64,000 bases of DNA, taken from NCBI GenBank assembly GCA_965230765.1, contig CBDDLR010000001.1, positions 2,728,001 through 2,792,000 on the forward strand. The letters are read 5' to 3'. The notes under the pieces were generated by a model, which searched no databases, was not told the origin of the DNA, and saw only the letters and a list, made by a program, of their open reading frames with translations. The position numbers were made by a program, and so were the translations under genes. Below, one piece after another: positions 34,987 to 43,962 of this stretch (positions are counted from its first letter, which is position 1; every line of letters starts with the position of its first letter). The DNA is from Sunxiuqinia sp965230765 (GTDB lineage: Bacteria > Bacteroidota > Bacteroidia > Bacteroidales > Prolixibacteraceae).

Positions 34987-36123
34987 TTACCACCATGTAA
35001 ATCTATTTTGGCTATTTAGTTTTTCAATATCAATACTATCCTTTATTATATTCTCACTTGGCTTATAAATAGTCGGTTTTTCTTTAAAAATCCGTTTATA
35101 CTTTAAGAAGGGTAGAATGTCACTTAACAGAAATGAACTCCTCGAGTTATTATACAACAAGCTATAAGGTAATGAATCAATATTTGAGGTGTTGAACTTG
35201 TAGTCGAACTCAAAAACACGAGCGTTTAAGAATGAATTAAAATTATTAGAAATAGAAGAACCTAATTCTTCTCTAGAATCTTCATCTGTATCTTTTTCAT
35301 ATAAGGACTTATTTATTATCATTTCTAAAATTAAACGGGAGGATTTATTTTCTAACATTAAATTTTGAACGTCATAATCATTTAGTTTAGGTAATTCTTT
35401 TATACGATTGCTTTCATTTAAACCGATTTCAGATGCCCTTATTATCATTGCATTAAGAGCAGACGCTTTGTCAGACGTAATGTAATTTAGGTATAGATTA
35501 ATTTTGGCATTTCTAAACTTTAAAACTTCTGATATTGCATTTTCAGCTAAAAGTATAGTGTTCTCTTTAATAATAATATTTTCTAATATGATTAGCGGAT
35601 TGTAACATAATTCAATATCATCAATTGGTTGACTTGCTCTTTGTATTCCTTCTATTGTGTCAATTGACAGGTAACCGTACAAAAGATTTTCTAACGCAAA
35701 ATATTCCTTTTTTCTATTTAGGATAGAAAGGCATATTTGTAATACGTTTTCATGAAAAAGGTCTTTAATAGTTTCATTCTTTAAAAATAATCTGCGTATA
35801 ATTAAACTGGTAATACCTTCATGGTAGTTTAATGATGATGCACGATAAAGTGGTTCAAGAATATGTGAAAATGGTAAATGCCCAACATCATGCAGCAAAG
35901 CAGACAAAACGAAAGCGTTCATCACGTTTTCTTCAAAATTGTGTTTTTTCGAGAGATAATAAGCATATTCTGCTACTTTTATGGAATGCTCAAACCTGCT
36001 TGAAAATAAATTGTTCGTTTTGTGAATTGATAAAGTACCATGAAAGCGGATTTTAGCTAAACGCTTAAGTTCATCAATGTTTAATACATCTTCAAAATAA
36101 TATGGCAATTTGTCCAATAGCAT
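34987..36123 (-). CDS. HD-domain phosphohydrolase, SAMHD1/dGTPase-like
   Basis: The HD signature is complete: His46 in SSRFEHSIKVAEYAY, HisAsp78-79 in LLHDVGHLPFSH, and Asp155 in YLSIDTIEGI. This set and the conserved GHLPFSH segment match the dGTPase/SAMHD1-type HD family, which hydrolyses dNTPs or other nucleotides. At 378 residues it lacks the larger regulatory insertions of true dGTPases. It is the last gene of a three-gene operon after a TIR-like protein (3 bp gap). dNTP depletion is a known anti-phage strategy, so a defensive role fits, though this combination is not one I recognise. Confidence 0.82.
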   Translation of the reverse strand: MLLDKLPYYFEDVLNIDELKRLAKIRFHGTLSIHKTNNLFSSRFEHSIKVAEYAYYLSKKHNFEENVMNAFVLSALLHDVGHLPFSHILEPLYRASSLNYHEGITSLIIRRLFLKNETIKDLFHENVLQICLSILNRKKEYFALENLLYGYLSIDTIEGIQRASQPIDDIELCYNPLIILENIIIKENTILLAENAISEVLKFRNAKINLYLNYITSDKASALNAMIIRASEIGLNESNRIKELPKLNDYDVQNLMLENKSSRLILEMIINKSLYEKDTDEDSREELGSSISNNFNSFLNARVFEFDYKFNTSNIDSLPYSLLYNNSRSSFLLSDILPFLKYKRIFKEKPTIYKPSENIIKDSIDIEKLNSQNRFTWW

Positions 36124-36126
36124 ATT

Positions 36127-37158
36127 TTAAATATTCCTAGTTAATCTTGGTTCATTCCAAAGGTCATTAAAGTGGTTTATGAAACTATTATACAATGGAT
36201 GTTGCGATTTAATTTTTATCGTTGGAGACTTAATATGGTCAGTGTTTATTATATAAGGTCCAAAGTACAAAACATCATCAATGAAGAAAAGCATTGTAAC
36301 AATTGGAGAACAATGAAATTTAACTTCTATTGAACCTGGATAATGTAGCCTATCCTTTTCATCTTTTATTTTTTGAATAAATTCAATAGTTCTGTTTAAC
36401 GATTCTTCCCATGTATCTTGTGATTTCCCATCCCCAGAAAAAATAGATAAAATCTCTCCAGTTTTAGTTACCGGATATTCCGATTTAACCAATTCCAAAA
36501 ATGGGTCAAATAATAAGAACTTAATACTTGCTCCATTTTTTAGAGAGTTTAAAATTCTTTTTCCATCATCTGTCTTATGGTCTTCAATAAATCCCCTTGT
36601 CCTTAATGACAATATCCAAATTTTATCTGAAGAAGAAGCAACTTCATCAGAATATGAATCAAGATTTCTAAAATTATAATAGTGCATGGATTCGTTGAAA
36701 TACGTATTCCTGCGAATTTCTTCAATCGTTTCTCTTATTTTGTTTACTGCCGGACCAATGGCACTTATAAGAGGCTTCTTTACATCATAAGTTGCAATGG
36801 TTAAACCAGAAATATCTGTCGGCAAATCGATGTCAATCCCCCTCGGGGCAACCACAAAACATCTCTTTCGACCAATAAAACCCATAAAAAAGCCAAGTTC
36901 TAGAACAACATTGTCACGTGCTGACCACTGAAGGTTATCCCTCTTAAGTTGAAGGTCATCAGCGGATAAAATGAATATTCCAAAATGGTAGTTGCTTTTA
37001 ATTTCTTCTAATCTTTCCAAAGTTTGTGTTGACAGGTTGTATACATCTTCCCATATCCAAACAGAATATCCATCATAATCGAGTTTCTCTTGAATTTTTC
37101 TGGCAACTTCTAATCCTTCAACAGAAGAACCAATAAATACATTTATATTATGATTCAT
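36127..37158 (-). CDS. TIR-like (CAP12/PF10137-type) domain protein, 343 aa
   Basis: Residues 6-145 have the TIR-like nucleotide-binding fold: VFIGSSVEG (7-15), HFGIFILSADD (58-68), RDNVVLELGFFMG (81-93) with candidate catalytic Glu87, and LPTDISGLTIATYD (112-125). Such domains in defence systems cleave NAD+. The C-terminal half (about 165-343) has a different, strand-rich domain (IKFLLFDPFLE, MLFFIDDVLYFGPY) that recalls phospholipase D-like or sensor folds but lacks a clear HKD motif. It overlaps the radical SAM gene by 4 bp (translational coupling). NADase effector is the most likely role; the trigger is unknown. Confidence 0.75.
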   Translation of the reverse strand: MNHNINVFIGSSVEGLEVARKIQEKLDYDGYSVWIWEDVYNLSTQTLERLEEIKSNYHFGIFILSADDLQLKRDNLQWSARDNVVLELGFFMGFIGRKRCFVVAPRGIDIDLPTDISGLTIATYDVKKPLISAIGPAVNKIRETIEEIRRNTYFNESMHYYNFRNLDSYSDEVASSSDKIWILSLRTRGFIEDHKTDDGKRILNSLKNGASIKFLLFDPFLELVKSEYPVTKTGEILSIFSGDGKSQDTWEESLNRTIEFIQKIKDEKDRLHYPGSIEVKFHCSPIVTMLFFIDDVLYFGPYIINTDHIKSPTIKIKSQHPLYNSFINHFNDLWNEPRLTRNI

Positions 37159-38378
37159 ATCTTGAAAGTTTTATTAATATATTCATTAAGCTTAAGATAA
37201 CACAAATTAATTTCATTGTAATCCTCTACGGAACCAAACCAGTGAGTAGAATTCTTATAAATTGAATATTCTTCCCAACTTCTTTTTAGGACTTTTGAAG
37301 AGTTATAAATAGCAGAACCCGGTAATGGTGAAAACCGATACAAAGCTATTCTTCCAATATTCTCTCGATTCCTTTCGAGGAAATCTATAGTTTCTATGGT
37401 TGTTGACATATTTTCTCCCGGATAGCCATGCATTAAATATAGCTTCACATTTAAACTGTTTAATTTACAGCACTTTAAAATGTTAGCAGCATGTGGCAAA
37501 GAATTTTTTTTGTTCATTCTTTTTAGTAACCAAGAAGAACCTGATTCAAGACCAACCCTAATTTCTTTACAATCATTTTGAGCTAGTATTTTAATCTTTT
37601 CAATATTTAATGTATCGAACCTAGAATTACATTCCCAAGGGAGTTTATATTTCTTTAATAGGCTAGAAATATTAACCATATGTTCCTTGTCTGTTGTAAA
37701 ATTCTCATCAAGGAGAACAACACCAGAAATTTTAGGGTATGCGCTTCTTAAATATTTTAATTCTTTTTCAAAATCTTGTCTTGACCTATATCTTATTGAC
37801 TTCTTATTATAAACAGCACAAAATGTACAATTATGTAAACAGCCTCTTGACGATATCATGCTGATAGCATTGTTAAGTTTTCCTCCTACACGATTATTTA
37901 AATAAATAAGGGAATCGGGTAGCAAATGTCTCGAAGGAAATGGAATGTTATTTAAGTCAACCTTGTCTCCAATGATTTTTTCTTTCGTATGGTTGGGATT
38001 CTTTAAGAAACTAACAATTGTTTTTTCTGATTCCCCAATAAAAACCTTGTCTAATTCCAGTTCACTAAGGACTGTATCTGGAAAAATGTTTGTGTGGCAA
38101 TTACCTGAAATATAAAATTCGGCTTTCCCTTCAAGTTTTTTCCTAAGTGATTTAAAAAGTGGATATGTCACACTTGAAGTAATAGCAAATCCAATTGTAT
38201 CTACGTTTTTTACTCTTTCTAAATTGTCATTTATATTCTCAACAGGAATAACATTCACAATATTTCCTGTACTTTCAATTGAACTTGCAAGGTATAATAG
38301 ACCTAAAGGCGGGAATTCAACCCTTTTTTTAGTTCTTATTCTATCTGTGTAGTATGGATAAATTAACGTAATTTCCAC
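37155..38378 (-). CDS. B12-binding-type radical SAM protein, 407 aa
   Basis: The N-terminal 140 residues look like a cobalamin-binding fold of class B radical SAM proteins (PPLGLLYLASSIESTGN, ISGNCHTNIFPDTVL). The radical SAM cluster motif is C-x3-C-x2-C at 180-187 (CLHNCTFC) with SSRG before it, and later motifs follow (GVVLLDENF, EIRVGLESGS). The canonical cobalamin-binding DxHxxG is not evident. The substrate is unknown: methyl transfer and nucleotide or peptide modification are possible. It uses a GTG start and is the first gene of the operon with TIR and HD genes. Family secure; the role with a TIR NADase and an HD hydrolase is unknown. Confidence 0.82.
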   Translation of the reverse strand: MEITLIYPYYTDRIRTKKRVEFPPLGLLYLASSIESTGNIVNVIPVENINDNLERVKNVDTIGFAITSSVTYPLFKSLRKKLEGKAEFYISGNCHTNIFPDTVLSELELDKVFIGESEKTIVSFLKNPNHTKEKIIGDKVDLNNIPFPSRHLLPDSLIYLNNRVGGKLNNAISMISSRGCLHNCTFCAVYNKKSIRYRSRQDFEKELKYLRSAYPKISGVVLLDENFTTDKEHMVNISSLLKKYKLPWECNSRFDTLNIEKIKILAQNDCKEIRVGLESGSSWLLKRMNKKNSLPHAANILKCCKLNSLNVKLYLMHGYPGENMSTTIETIDFLERNRENIGRIALYRFSPLPGSAIYNSSKVLKRSWEEYSIYKNSTHWFGSVEDYNEINLCYLKLNEYINKTFKI

Positions 38379-38425
38379 TTATTTAAACTTGTTATTTTAT
38401 ATTAGTGTACGTTCTTCAACCTTGT

Positions 38426-38559
38426 TGCTAGCGGTGGTGGTATGAGGTCGTGGCGGTCAGACGAGAGTCTGACCAGTCCGACCGATGGTGAAGCTGGCAC
38501 GAGATTCGACTGTGTCGAATCGAGCCAAACCCAGCCATGCCTTATACCACGTGTTAGCT
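38426..38559 (-). repeat. attC site, singleton with mutated core
   Basis: R'' AGCTAAC, R' GCTAGCA (expected GTTAGCA). The core GTT is changed to GCT (TGCTAGC on the plus strand). Arms GTGGTATGAGGTCGTGGC and GCCATGCCTTATACCAC pair well. See the finding on defective cores. Confidence 0.75.
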
Positions 38560-38563
38560 GCTG

Positions 38564-39583
38564 TTATTTATTTTTACAATTTTTCAATATTAATTCATCA
38601 ACATTCATTTTCCCAGAAGCCTTCACTTTTTCTAAACTCTCACATGCTGCTTCTTTATTCCCGAGATTTATTTCACAAATTGCTTTTTGGTAAATAATCT
38701 CAGTATTGTCTGGAGATTTTTCTAAAGCCAACTCAAAATATCTAAGTGCTTTTAAAAATTCCTTGTTGTCAAGTGCCGTTTTTCCCTTTTTGGAAAAATC
38801 ATACATTGGAAGGAATTTATTTGAAGAAATAAACTTAAACTCCATGCTCATCTGAACATCCACTTTTTCTCCGTTCAATTCCGCTGGAATCCATCGTTTT
38901 TTTGATTTATCCAATGCTTTTAAAAATTGTTTTTCAAATCTATTGTTAATATTCTCAAGAATTTGGATATCGCTTATTTCTCCATCTTTTGTTACTATAA
39001 AAGTTGAAACAAAGAGGCTATTTGTAGACATTACCGCACTTCTCTCAGGAATTTTTTCCGAACAAAAGTCATAGAAGGATTTGTCCCCTGAAAACTTAGG
39101 ATGAATCTTCTCTGATGCCTTGTAAACTGTGTTATTTTCGTTAATACATAAAATGTCAGAATGAGTTAAAGGAAGTTGATTCTGATAAGTTTTTTCGTTT
39201 ACGAAATTGTATTTTAAGCAATTTTCTTCATCAAATCCATTATTCCCTTTTTGTATAAGTACTAACTCGTCATTTGATATTCTCTCAATTTGAAAACTAT
39301 TAATAATAAAACCATAAGAATTTTTTATTTGAAGAATATTTGAACTTCTCTCATAAGTCAATACAGTTCCTTTGTCATCAAATTTGACACTCATGAAAAG
39401 TCTATTTTGTTTCTCAAAGGAATATCTAAGAAACTGATATTTTATGGCATTATCGTCTGGAAGTTCGGTGTTATTTGAATACGTTACACTGGTTTTTATC
39501 CAATCTCCATATATCTCTTGTGCTTCTAATTTTGTACAAGTGAAGATAAAAATAATGAAAGTAGTGAGTAAGATATTTTTCAT
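38564..39583 (-). CDS. secreted protein with TonB-C-like domain and TPRs
   Basis: Signal peptide 1-20. Residues about 20-140 are an unrecognised beta-rich domain. Residues about 190-245 (FVSTFIVTKDGEISDIQI, FEKQFLKALDKSKKRWIP, VQMSMEFKF) match the TonB C-terminal fold as used in Bacteroidota energy-transducer-like proteins. The last 85 residues form two TPRs (LDNKEFLKALRYFELALEKS, YQKAICEINLGNKEAACESL). Periplasmic; TonB-like domains bind peptidoglycan or outer-membrane receptors. Single-gene cassette, just downstream of a class-2 attC with a promoter-like loop. Confidence 0.75.
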   Translation of the reverse strand: MKNILLTTFIIFIFTCTKLEAQEIYGDWIKTSVTYSNNTELPDDNAIKYQFLRYSFEKQNRLFMSVKFDDKGTVLTYERSSNILQIKNSYGFIINSFQIERISNDELVLIQKGNNGFDEENCLKYNFVNEKTYQNQLPLTHSDILCINENNTVYKASEKIHPKFSGDKSFYDFCSEKIPERSAVMSTNSLFVSTFIVTKDGEISDIQILENINNRFEKQFLKALDKSKKRWIPAELNGEKVDVQMSMEFKFISSNKFLPMYDFSKKGKTALDNKEFLKALRYFELALEKSPDNTEIIYQKAICEINLGNKEAACESLEKVKASGKMNVDELILKNCKNK

Positions 39584-39622
39584 GTATTTATGTCAGATTA
39601 TTTGATTTGAGTTCATAATAGC

Positions 39623-39755
39623 AGCTAACGGCCGCGGATATGTTGCGGCGGGGTTTTATTTGCACTAAAGTTTCATATATTTTTTAAAATTATGTATTGT
39701 ATTGTTAAAATCAAATAGCACCAAACACCCCGCTGAAATATAAACGATGTTATGG
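39623..39755 (-). repeat. attC site, class 2
   Basis: R'' CCATAAC, R' GTTAGCT. The attC of family A copy 2. Confidence 0.88.
39685..39715 (-). promoter_or_regulatory. promoter-like element in attC loop
   Basis: Same TTTG-N19-TAATTTTA element, pointing into the TonB-C/TPR gene (ATG at 39583). Confidence 0.5.
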
Positions 39756-40162
39756 TTAGGCAGGGCAATACGGGCGTGCTCAGTCATTGTAACAAAACCA
39801 GCCTGGCAGTTTGTTTGCCCCTCCCAAGTGATGTGCCAAGTTTGCAAAACCAGTTGTTGCTTACCGCTGTCCCTGTTTGGTGTTGTTTGCCTTTCCTTAA
39901 TTTACATATCTTTAAGCAACAATACCTGTCCCAGGTTACCCGTTCAGGTAGGGGCAAACATGGCGCAGGAGTTGATTAACCGCAAACAAGGTGACAGGCT
40001 GTAGATGCTTTTGGGCGTGATTTTATGAAAATTGCTTCCCAATGACCACTAGTCAGGTAGATGTATTACCTGAAACTATGTTCCACTTTCACAAGTGCCA
40101 TTTACAAAAACCAAGCTTTTAAAGAACGCTTTTTTTAATAAACTGAAATGCTTAACCATAAC
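39749..40162 (-). repeat. gene-less cassette, family A copy 2
   Basis: Identical length and nearly identical sequence to copy 1. It shares ACGGGCGTGCTC with copy 1 and the hybrid, whereas copies 3 and 4 read CCGGGCGTGCCC. No gene seen. Confidence 0.8.
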
Positions 40163-40286
40163 GGTTTGGCTATGTGGAGTGCCGAATTTCGAAGCTCTTT
40201 CCTTTCAATTTAATGATGAAGCTGATACGAGAGCCTATGCTCAAATCACCTACCTCACTCGGCATTACATATAGCTTTTGTTAGCG
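40156..40286 (-). repeat. attC site, singleton
   Basis: R'' CGCTAAC, R' GTTATGG. Arms GGCTATGTGGAGTGCCGA and CTCGGCATTACATATAGC. Closes the 6.4-kb primase-helicase cassette. Confidence 0.82.
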
Positions 40287-40326
40287 TTTCGTACTTTTTC
40301 TTCCCGTCGTCTGTGTGATGGGCAGG

Positions 40327-40384
40327 CAAGCTCTTTGGCTGGTTTTGGTTGTGCGTAAGCCTGTGCGACCAGACAATGTGCTTG
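40327..40384. repeat. module-bracketing hairpin, copy 3L
   Basis: CAAGCTCTTTGGCTGGT pairs with ACCAGACAATGTGCTTG; the loop is TTTGGTTGTGCGTAAGCCTG. Confidence 0.8.
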
Positions 40385-40441
40385 AATGCGAAGGGTGTGC
40401 AATCGGAAAAACTCATGTTTGAGTCCATATTGAATCATTTA

Positions 40442-40471
40442 TGAGCCAATTGAGCCAATTATGAGCCAATT
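40442..40471. repeat. three iterons TGAGCCAAT, spacing 9 and 11
   Basis: Units at 40442, 40451 and 40462 overlap the stop codon of the AlbA_2 gene. Spacing is identical to the TGTGCAAT units after the other AlbA_2 gene. Confidence 0.65.
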
Positions 40472-41787
40472 AATTTATACGATGTACCTGCTCCAACTTC
40501 TCCTGACCTTTCTAGTAGCTTGAATTTTTCAATTAATTCTGTCAAGTCCCGTGTTGCTGTTGCTTTAGAGACTTCGCAAATTTCCTGGTAAATTTTATTA
40601 GTTATGCTTTTATTTTCTTTTAGATATTCTACAGCTTTTATTTGCCTTGCACTTAATCCAATTTCAATTAAACTTTTTTCGTTAAATTGATTCTTTAAAA
40701 TTGTCACACTAATTCCGCCTGACGAATATTCAATTATTGGTTCTGGCAATCCAGCTTTTTTACATTCATTAATAATCTTGATTGTTCCACGTCCCCATGC
40801 TTCAATTAGTCCACCTTTAAAGAATGCACTTGCAAGAATTGGGTTATGAGGTCGAGATGAATGTTTCTTTTTCAAGTCCTCTAATGTCAAGTCTTCCGGC
40901 AGTGAACCCTCATTCCAAACAATAAGTTTATCGTCGTAAACACTTATTTGAATCGGCGCTCCCATATAATCTCGATGCACGATAGCATTCAAAATAACCT
41001 CACGAATCGCTTCATAAGGATATTCCCAACTTTCTACACGCTGTAAACCTTTGTAAGAAATTGGAGAAACAAAAAACTTTCGGTCAAGAACTTCAAGAAC
41101 TTTATCTGCCAATTGAAAAGTATTCCCTTCAATAATTTCCTGAAAACGTAGGTCATCATCGGTATGTCCAAACCTGCCAATTTTTACAAAAGCGTTTATA
41201 AAAAATCTACATGGATTCTTGCCAAACAAAAGTATTGCCGAACGTTTAAGGTTACCATCTTCTAGCAATAAAAGGTTGTCAAGTAATTGCTCAAGGTTTT
41301 CTTCCTCGGCAATAAAAGGCAATCTTTTACTTACCGTAGCTCCTTTCTTAAAGGCTTCAATTGCCGAAAGGTCAATGTCTGCAATGTTAGCACGCGGTTC
41401 AACAACATCGTCCCACGTTTTTCCTGCTTTCTTAAGCAGAAGGTTATTTAGGGCATTTCCTTTAAGTTCTTGCTTGGTGCTTCCACTTCGGTAATGATAT
41501 TTACCTTGATAAGAAATAAGAACGTCATAAGGCTTTACATCAATTTCAATGTAATCCTTTCCATCTTCCTCTCTTAAATCGACATCACATATAATTCCAA
41601 GTTGTGTTTGAATTTTGTTAGGAATATCTTCCATTAATCGCTTTGCCTTTGCAACACCGATAATTTCTCCACTGTCATTTTTGCCAATGATAATTTTTCC
41701 ACCTTTGGCGTTGGCAAAACCACAAATCCATTTGAGGTATTCATCGCGCCAACTTTCTTTCCATTCTATATTTTGACTCTCTGGCAT
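40459..41787 (-). CDS. AlbA_2 (Schlafen-like) DNA-binding/ATPase-fold protein, paralogue 2
   Basis: It is close to 5131-6456 throughout: residues 3-30 (SQNIEWKESWRDEYLKWICG, then FANAKGG), the REVILNAIVHRDY and GGLIEAWGRGTIKI segments, and a C-terminal winged helix (SARQIKAVEYLKENKSITNK). Differences are spread evenly, as for two diverged family members rather than a recent duplicate. It is the last gene of module 3, directly after the primase-helicase gene (adjacent, no gap). Role as in paralogue 1: regulator or accessory ATPase; not demonstrated. Confidence 0.8.
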   Translation of the reverse strand: MPESQNIEWKESWRDEYLKWICGFANAKGGKIIIGKNDSGEIIGVAKAKRLMEDIPNKIQTQLGIICDVDLREEDGKDYIEIDVKPYDVLISYQGKYHYRSGSTKQELKGNALNNLLLKKAGKTWDDVVEPRANIADIDLSAIEAFKKGATVSKRLPFIAEEENLEQLLDNLLLLEDGNLKRSAILLFGKNPCRFFINAFVKIGRFGHTDDDLRFQEIIEGNTFQLADKVLEVLDRKFFVSPISYKGLQRVESWEYPYEAIREVILNAIVHRDYMGAPIQISVYDDKLIVWNEGSLPEDLTLEDLKKKHSSRPHNPILASAFFKGGLIEAWGRGTIKIINECKKAGLPEPIIEYSSGGISVTILKNQFNEKSLIEIGLSARQIKAVEYLKENKSITNKIYQEICEVSKATATRDLTELIEKFKLLERSGEVGAGTSYKLIGS

Positions 41788-43926
41788 CTATTTTAGTAGT
41801 TTGTTATAATATCGTTTTCGTTGTTTGAACATCTTTTCAAAGTAATCAATTTTTGAGTCACGATAATCAAAAATTACAGGTGGATTCTTTGAGCGTTGAA
41901 TTCGACCAATGTATTGAATTAATTTTCCTTCAAATGCAAATGGGTAAACAATAAATAAGCACTCCAAGTTACTAATATCAATACCTTCTCCAAAGAATTG
42001 ACCTGTAGAAATTACAATTTTGAAATGCCCCTGTTTTATTTGTTCGATTTTACTTTTTCTCGCACTTTCCGCATCATCTCCATGAATTGTAATTGTTTCA
42101 TACTTGTCTTTTAAGTATAGATTGAGAATGTCAACATGTGCTTTTCGTTCAGATAAAATCAAAATCGTTTTGAATCTTTTTGCATTGTTTTCAATGTCAT
42201 GAAGAATTAACGAATTTCGTTGGGTGTCATAAACTAGGATTCTCGAAATAGTTTCGTATTTGTCAATCTTGTAATCGAAAGGAGCAAACAGTTCGGTTTC
42301 CTTGATGTTAATTTCTGTTTGGATATTTCGTTCATCCAGAAATTGCTTTTGGTTAACCTGATGTAGAATATTTCCAATAAAGACAAAAATAAGTTTTTGG
42401 TCGTTGTTCTTTCTTTTTGGGGTGGCTGTTAAACCGTACAAGTAGAACGCATTAAAATTAATAATTGCTTCACGAAAGGATTTAGCAGGGATATGATGGC
42501 ATTCATCAATAATAATTGTTCCAAAGGCATTCGATATCTCGTTGCAGTCATCTAATCGCGATAAAGATTGAATCATGGCAATGGTAATTTGTTTGCCAAT
42601 CTTTTTCTTTTGATTTCCAAATTGTCCTATTTCTTTTTTCGGAATTTTCAGAAAATCCTGAATGCGTTCAATCCATTGGTCCAACAGCTGTTTTCTATGA
42701 ACGATAATTAGAGCAGGTTGTCGTTTTTCTGCAATTATCTCAAGTCCGATTACTGTTTTGCCTGAACCAGGTGGAGAAACAATTACTCCAAAATCTTTTT
42801 CACGTATTTTTTCAAGTGCAATTTCCTGATGGTCTTGTAATGTTATCTCCGATTCAAAGTCGATGGAATTTTTCTTCTCTCGTTTATCAATTATTTTGAA
42901 AGGAATTTTTTCCTTAGTACAGAACTGCACCAATGATGCCGAAAAACCTCGTGGAATCATTACCTCATTTTCTACTTCTTCTATTAGCTTGAAGAATTTT
43001 TCGGTATTGAAAACGCTCTTCCCAAGGTTCTTTTTCGCAAGATAATCTGAGTTATAAAAATTCAATTGTTCTCGTAGAAAAACTATTAGCTTTTTATTTA
43101 ACTGTGTCCGTTTAAGATAAATCTGATTACTTATAACTATTTCCAGTTCATACGGTTTATTAAGCTCAGGAGAAGATACCAAAACTTCATTCGGTTGAAC
43201 ATCGAATAATTTTTCGTACAGGTTTTTAAGTTCTGAAATAGAGACCTTCTTAATTAATTCTAAAAACTCCCATTGATTTTCAACTGGTTCAAAGCTTTTG
43301 GGATTAATGAAACACGAGTTGCCGTTTGTTAATGAGTTCCCTTGGAACGGAAGTGCTATTAAATTTCCCATTCCTTTGCCCGAATGATAATCCTGATTTG
43401 GAAATAACCTATCAAAACTTGGTTCTTTTTCAAAATGCGAAATAATATTTGCGTATCGCAGCAATTCAAACATTATTTTTCGGCTTTGTTGTGCTGGGAA
43501 AGCATTTTCGAAGAACACCCATAAATGACCACCATTTCCAGAACGGGAACGTTCTATATAAGATGGGATATTAAATGCGGAACAAGTATTTTGTAGTTTT
43601 AGAATTGTTTCTTGCCAATTTTGCTTGTCAAAATCAACTGCAATGAAAAACGATGTATTGTCTTCAAGTAACGGATAAATTCCACACGTTTCTTTGCCCG
43701 AAAAATGTGCTTCTATTGCAGAATTATCAAAGGGCAAATACTCTTTGTTTTTATAATTTTTAAAAGTTCCTCCCTGAGCTTTGTGTTTGTTGTAGTCTGT
43801 CCAATCAACTTTGTATGCTGGCATATATCCACTCCGTCCATCCTTTTCCCAACGAACTGCATATATGTCTGTCCTCCCTCGGAATAAAGATATATATAAG
43901 TCGATATTTTGGATTGAATTAGTCAC
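41788..43926 (-). CDS. primase-helicase (TOTE-type AEP primase domain plus SF2 helicase)
   Basis: Residues 10-220 resemble the archaeo-eukaryotic primase domain of TOTE conflict systems: IAVDFD (95-100) as the acidic motif and GNGGHLWVFF (130-139) as the His motif. Residues 365-700 are a superfamily 2 helicase with GSGKT (387-391), DECHH (474-478), TATPKR (500-505) and a late arginine motif (IGRIQRSKNP). The pairing suggests local DNA or RNA synthesis coupled to unwinding, as in other conflict systems. GTG start; next gene upstream is ImmA/IrrE (36 bp away). Domains are clear; the biological trigger is unknown. Confidence 0.82.
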   Translation of the reverse strand: MTNSIQNIDLYISLFRGRTDIYAVRWEKDGRSGYMPAYKVDWTDYNKHKAQGGTFKNYKNKEYLPFDNSAIEAHFSGKETCGIYPLLEDNTSFFIAVDFDKQNWQETILKLQNTCSAFNIPSYIERSRSGNGGHLWVFFENAFPAQQSRKIMFELLRYANIISHFEKEPSFDRLFPNQDYHSGKGMGNLIALPFQGNSLTNGNSCFINPKSFEPVENQWEFLELIKKVSISELKNLYEKLFDVQPNEVLVSSPELNKPYELEIVISNQIYLKRTQLNKKLIVFLREQLNFYNSDYLAKKNLGKSVFNTEKFFKLIEEVENEVMIPRGFSASLVQFCTKEKIPFKIIDKREKKNSIDFESEITLQDHQEIALEKIREKDFGVIVSPPGSGKTVIGLEIIAEKRQPALIIVHRKQLLDQWIERIQDFLKIPKKEIGQFGNQKKKIGKQITIAMIQSLSRLDDCNEISNAFGTIIIDECHHIPAKSFREAIINFNAFYLYGLTATPKRKNNDQKLIFVFIGNILHQVNQKQFLDERNIQTEINIKETELFAPFDYKIDKYETISRILVYDTQRNSLILHDIENNAKRFKTILILSERKAHVDILNLYLKDKYETITIHGDDAESARKSKIEQIKQGHFKIVISTGQFFGEGIDISNLECLFIVYPFAFEGKLIQYIGRIQRSKNPPVIFDYRDSKIDYFEKMFKQRKRYYNKLLK

Positions 43927-43962
43927 GTTACAAAGTTAAAATATCTGTCTCAAAGGATATTT

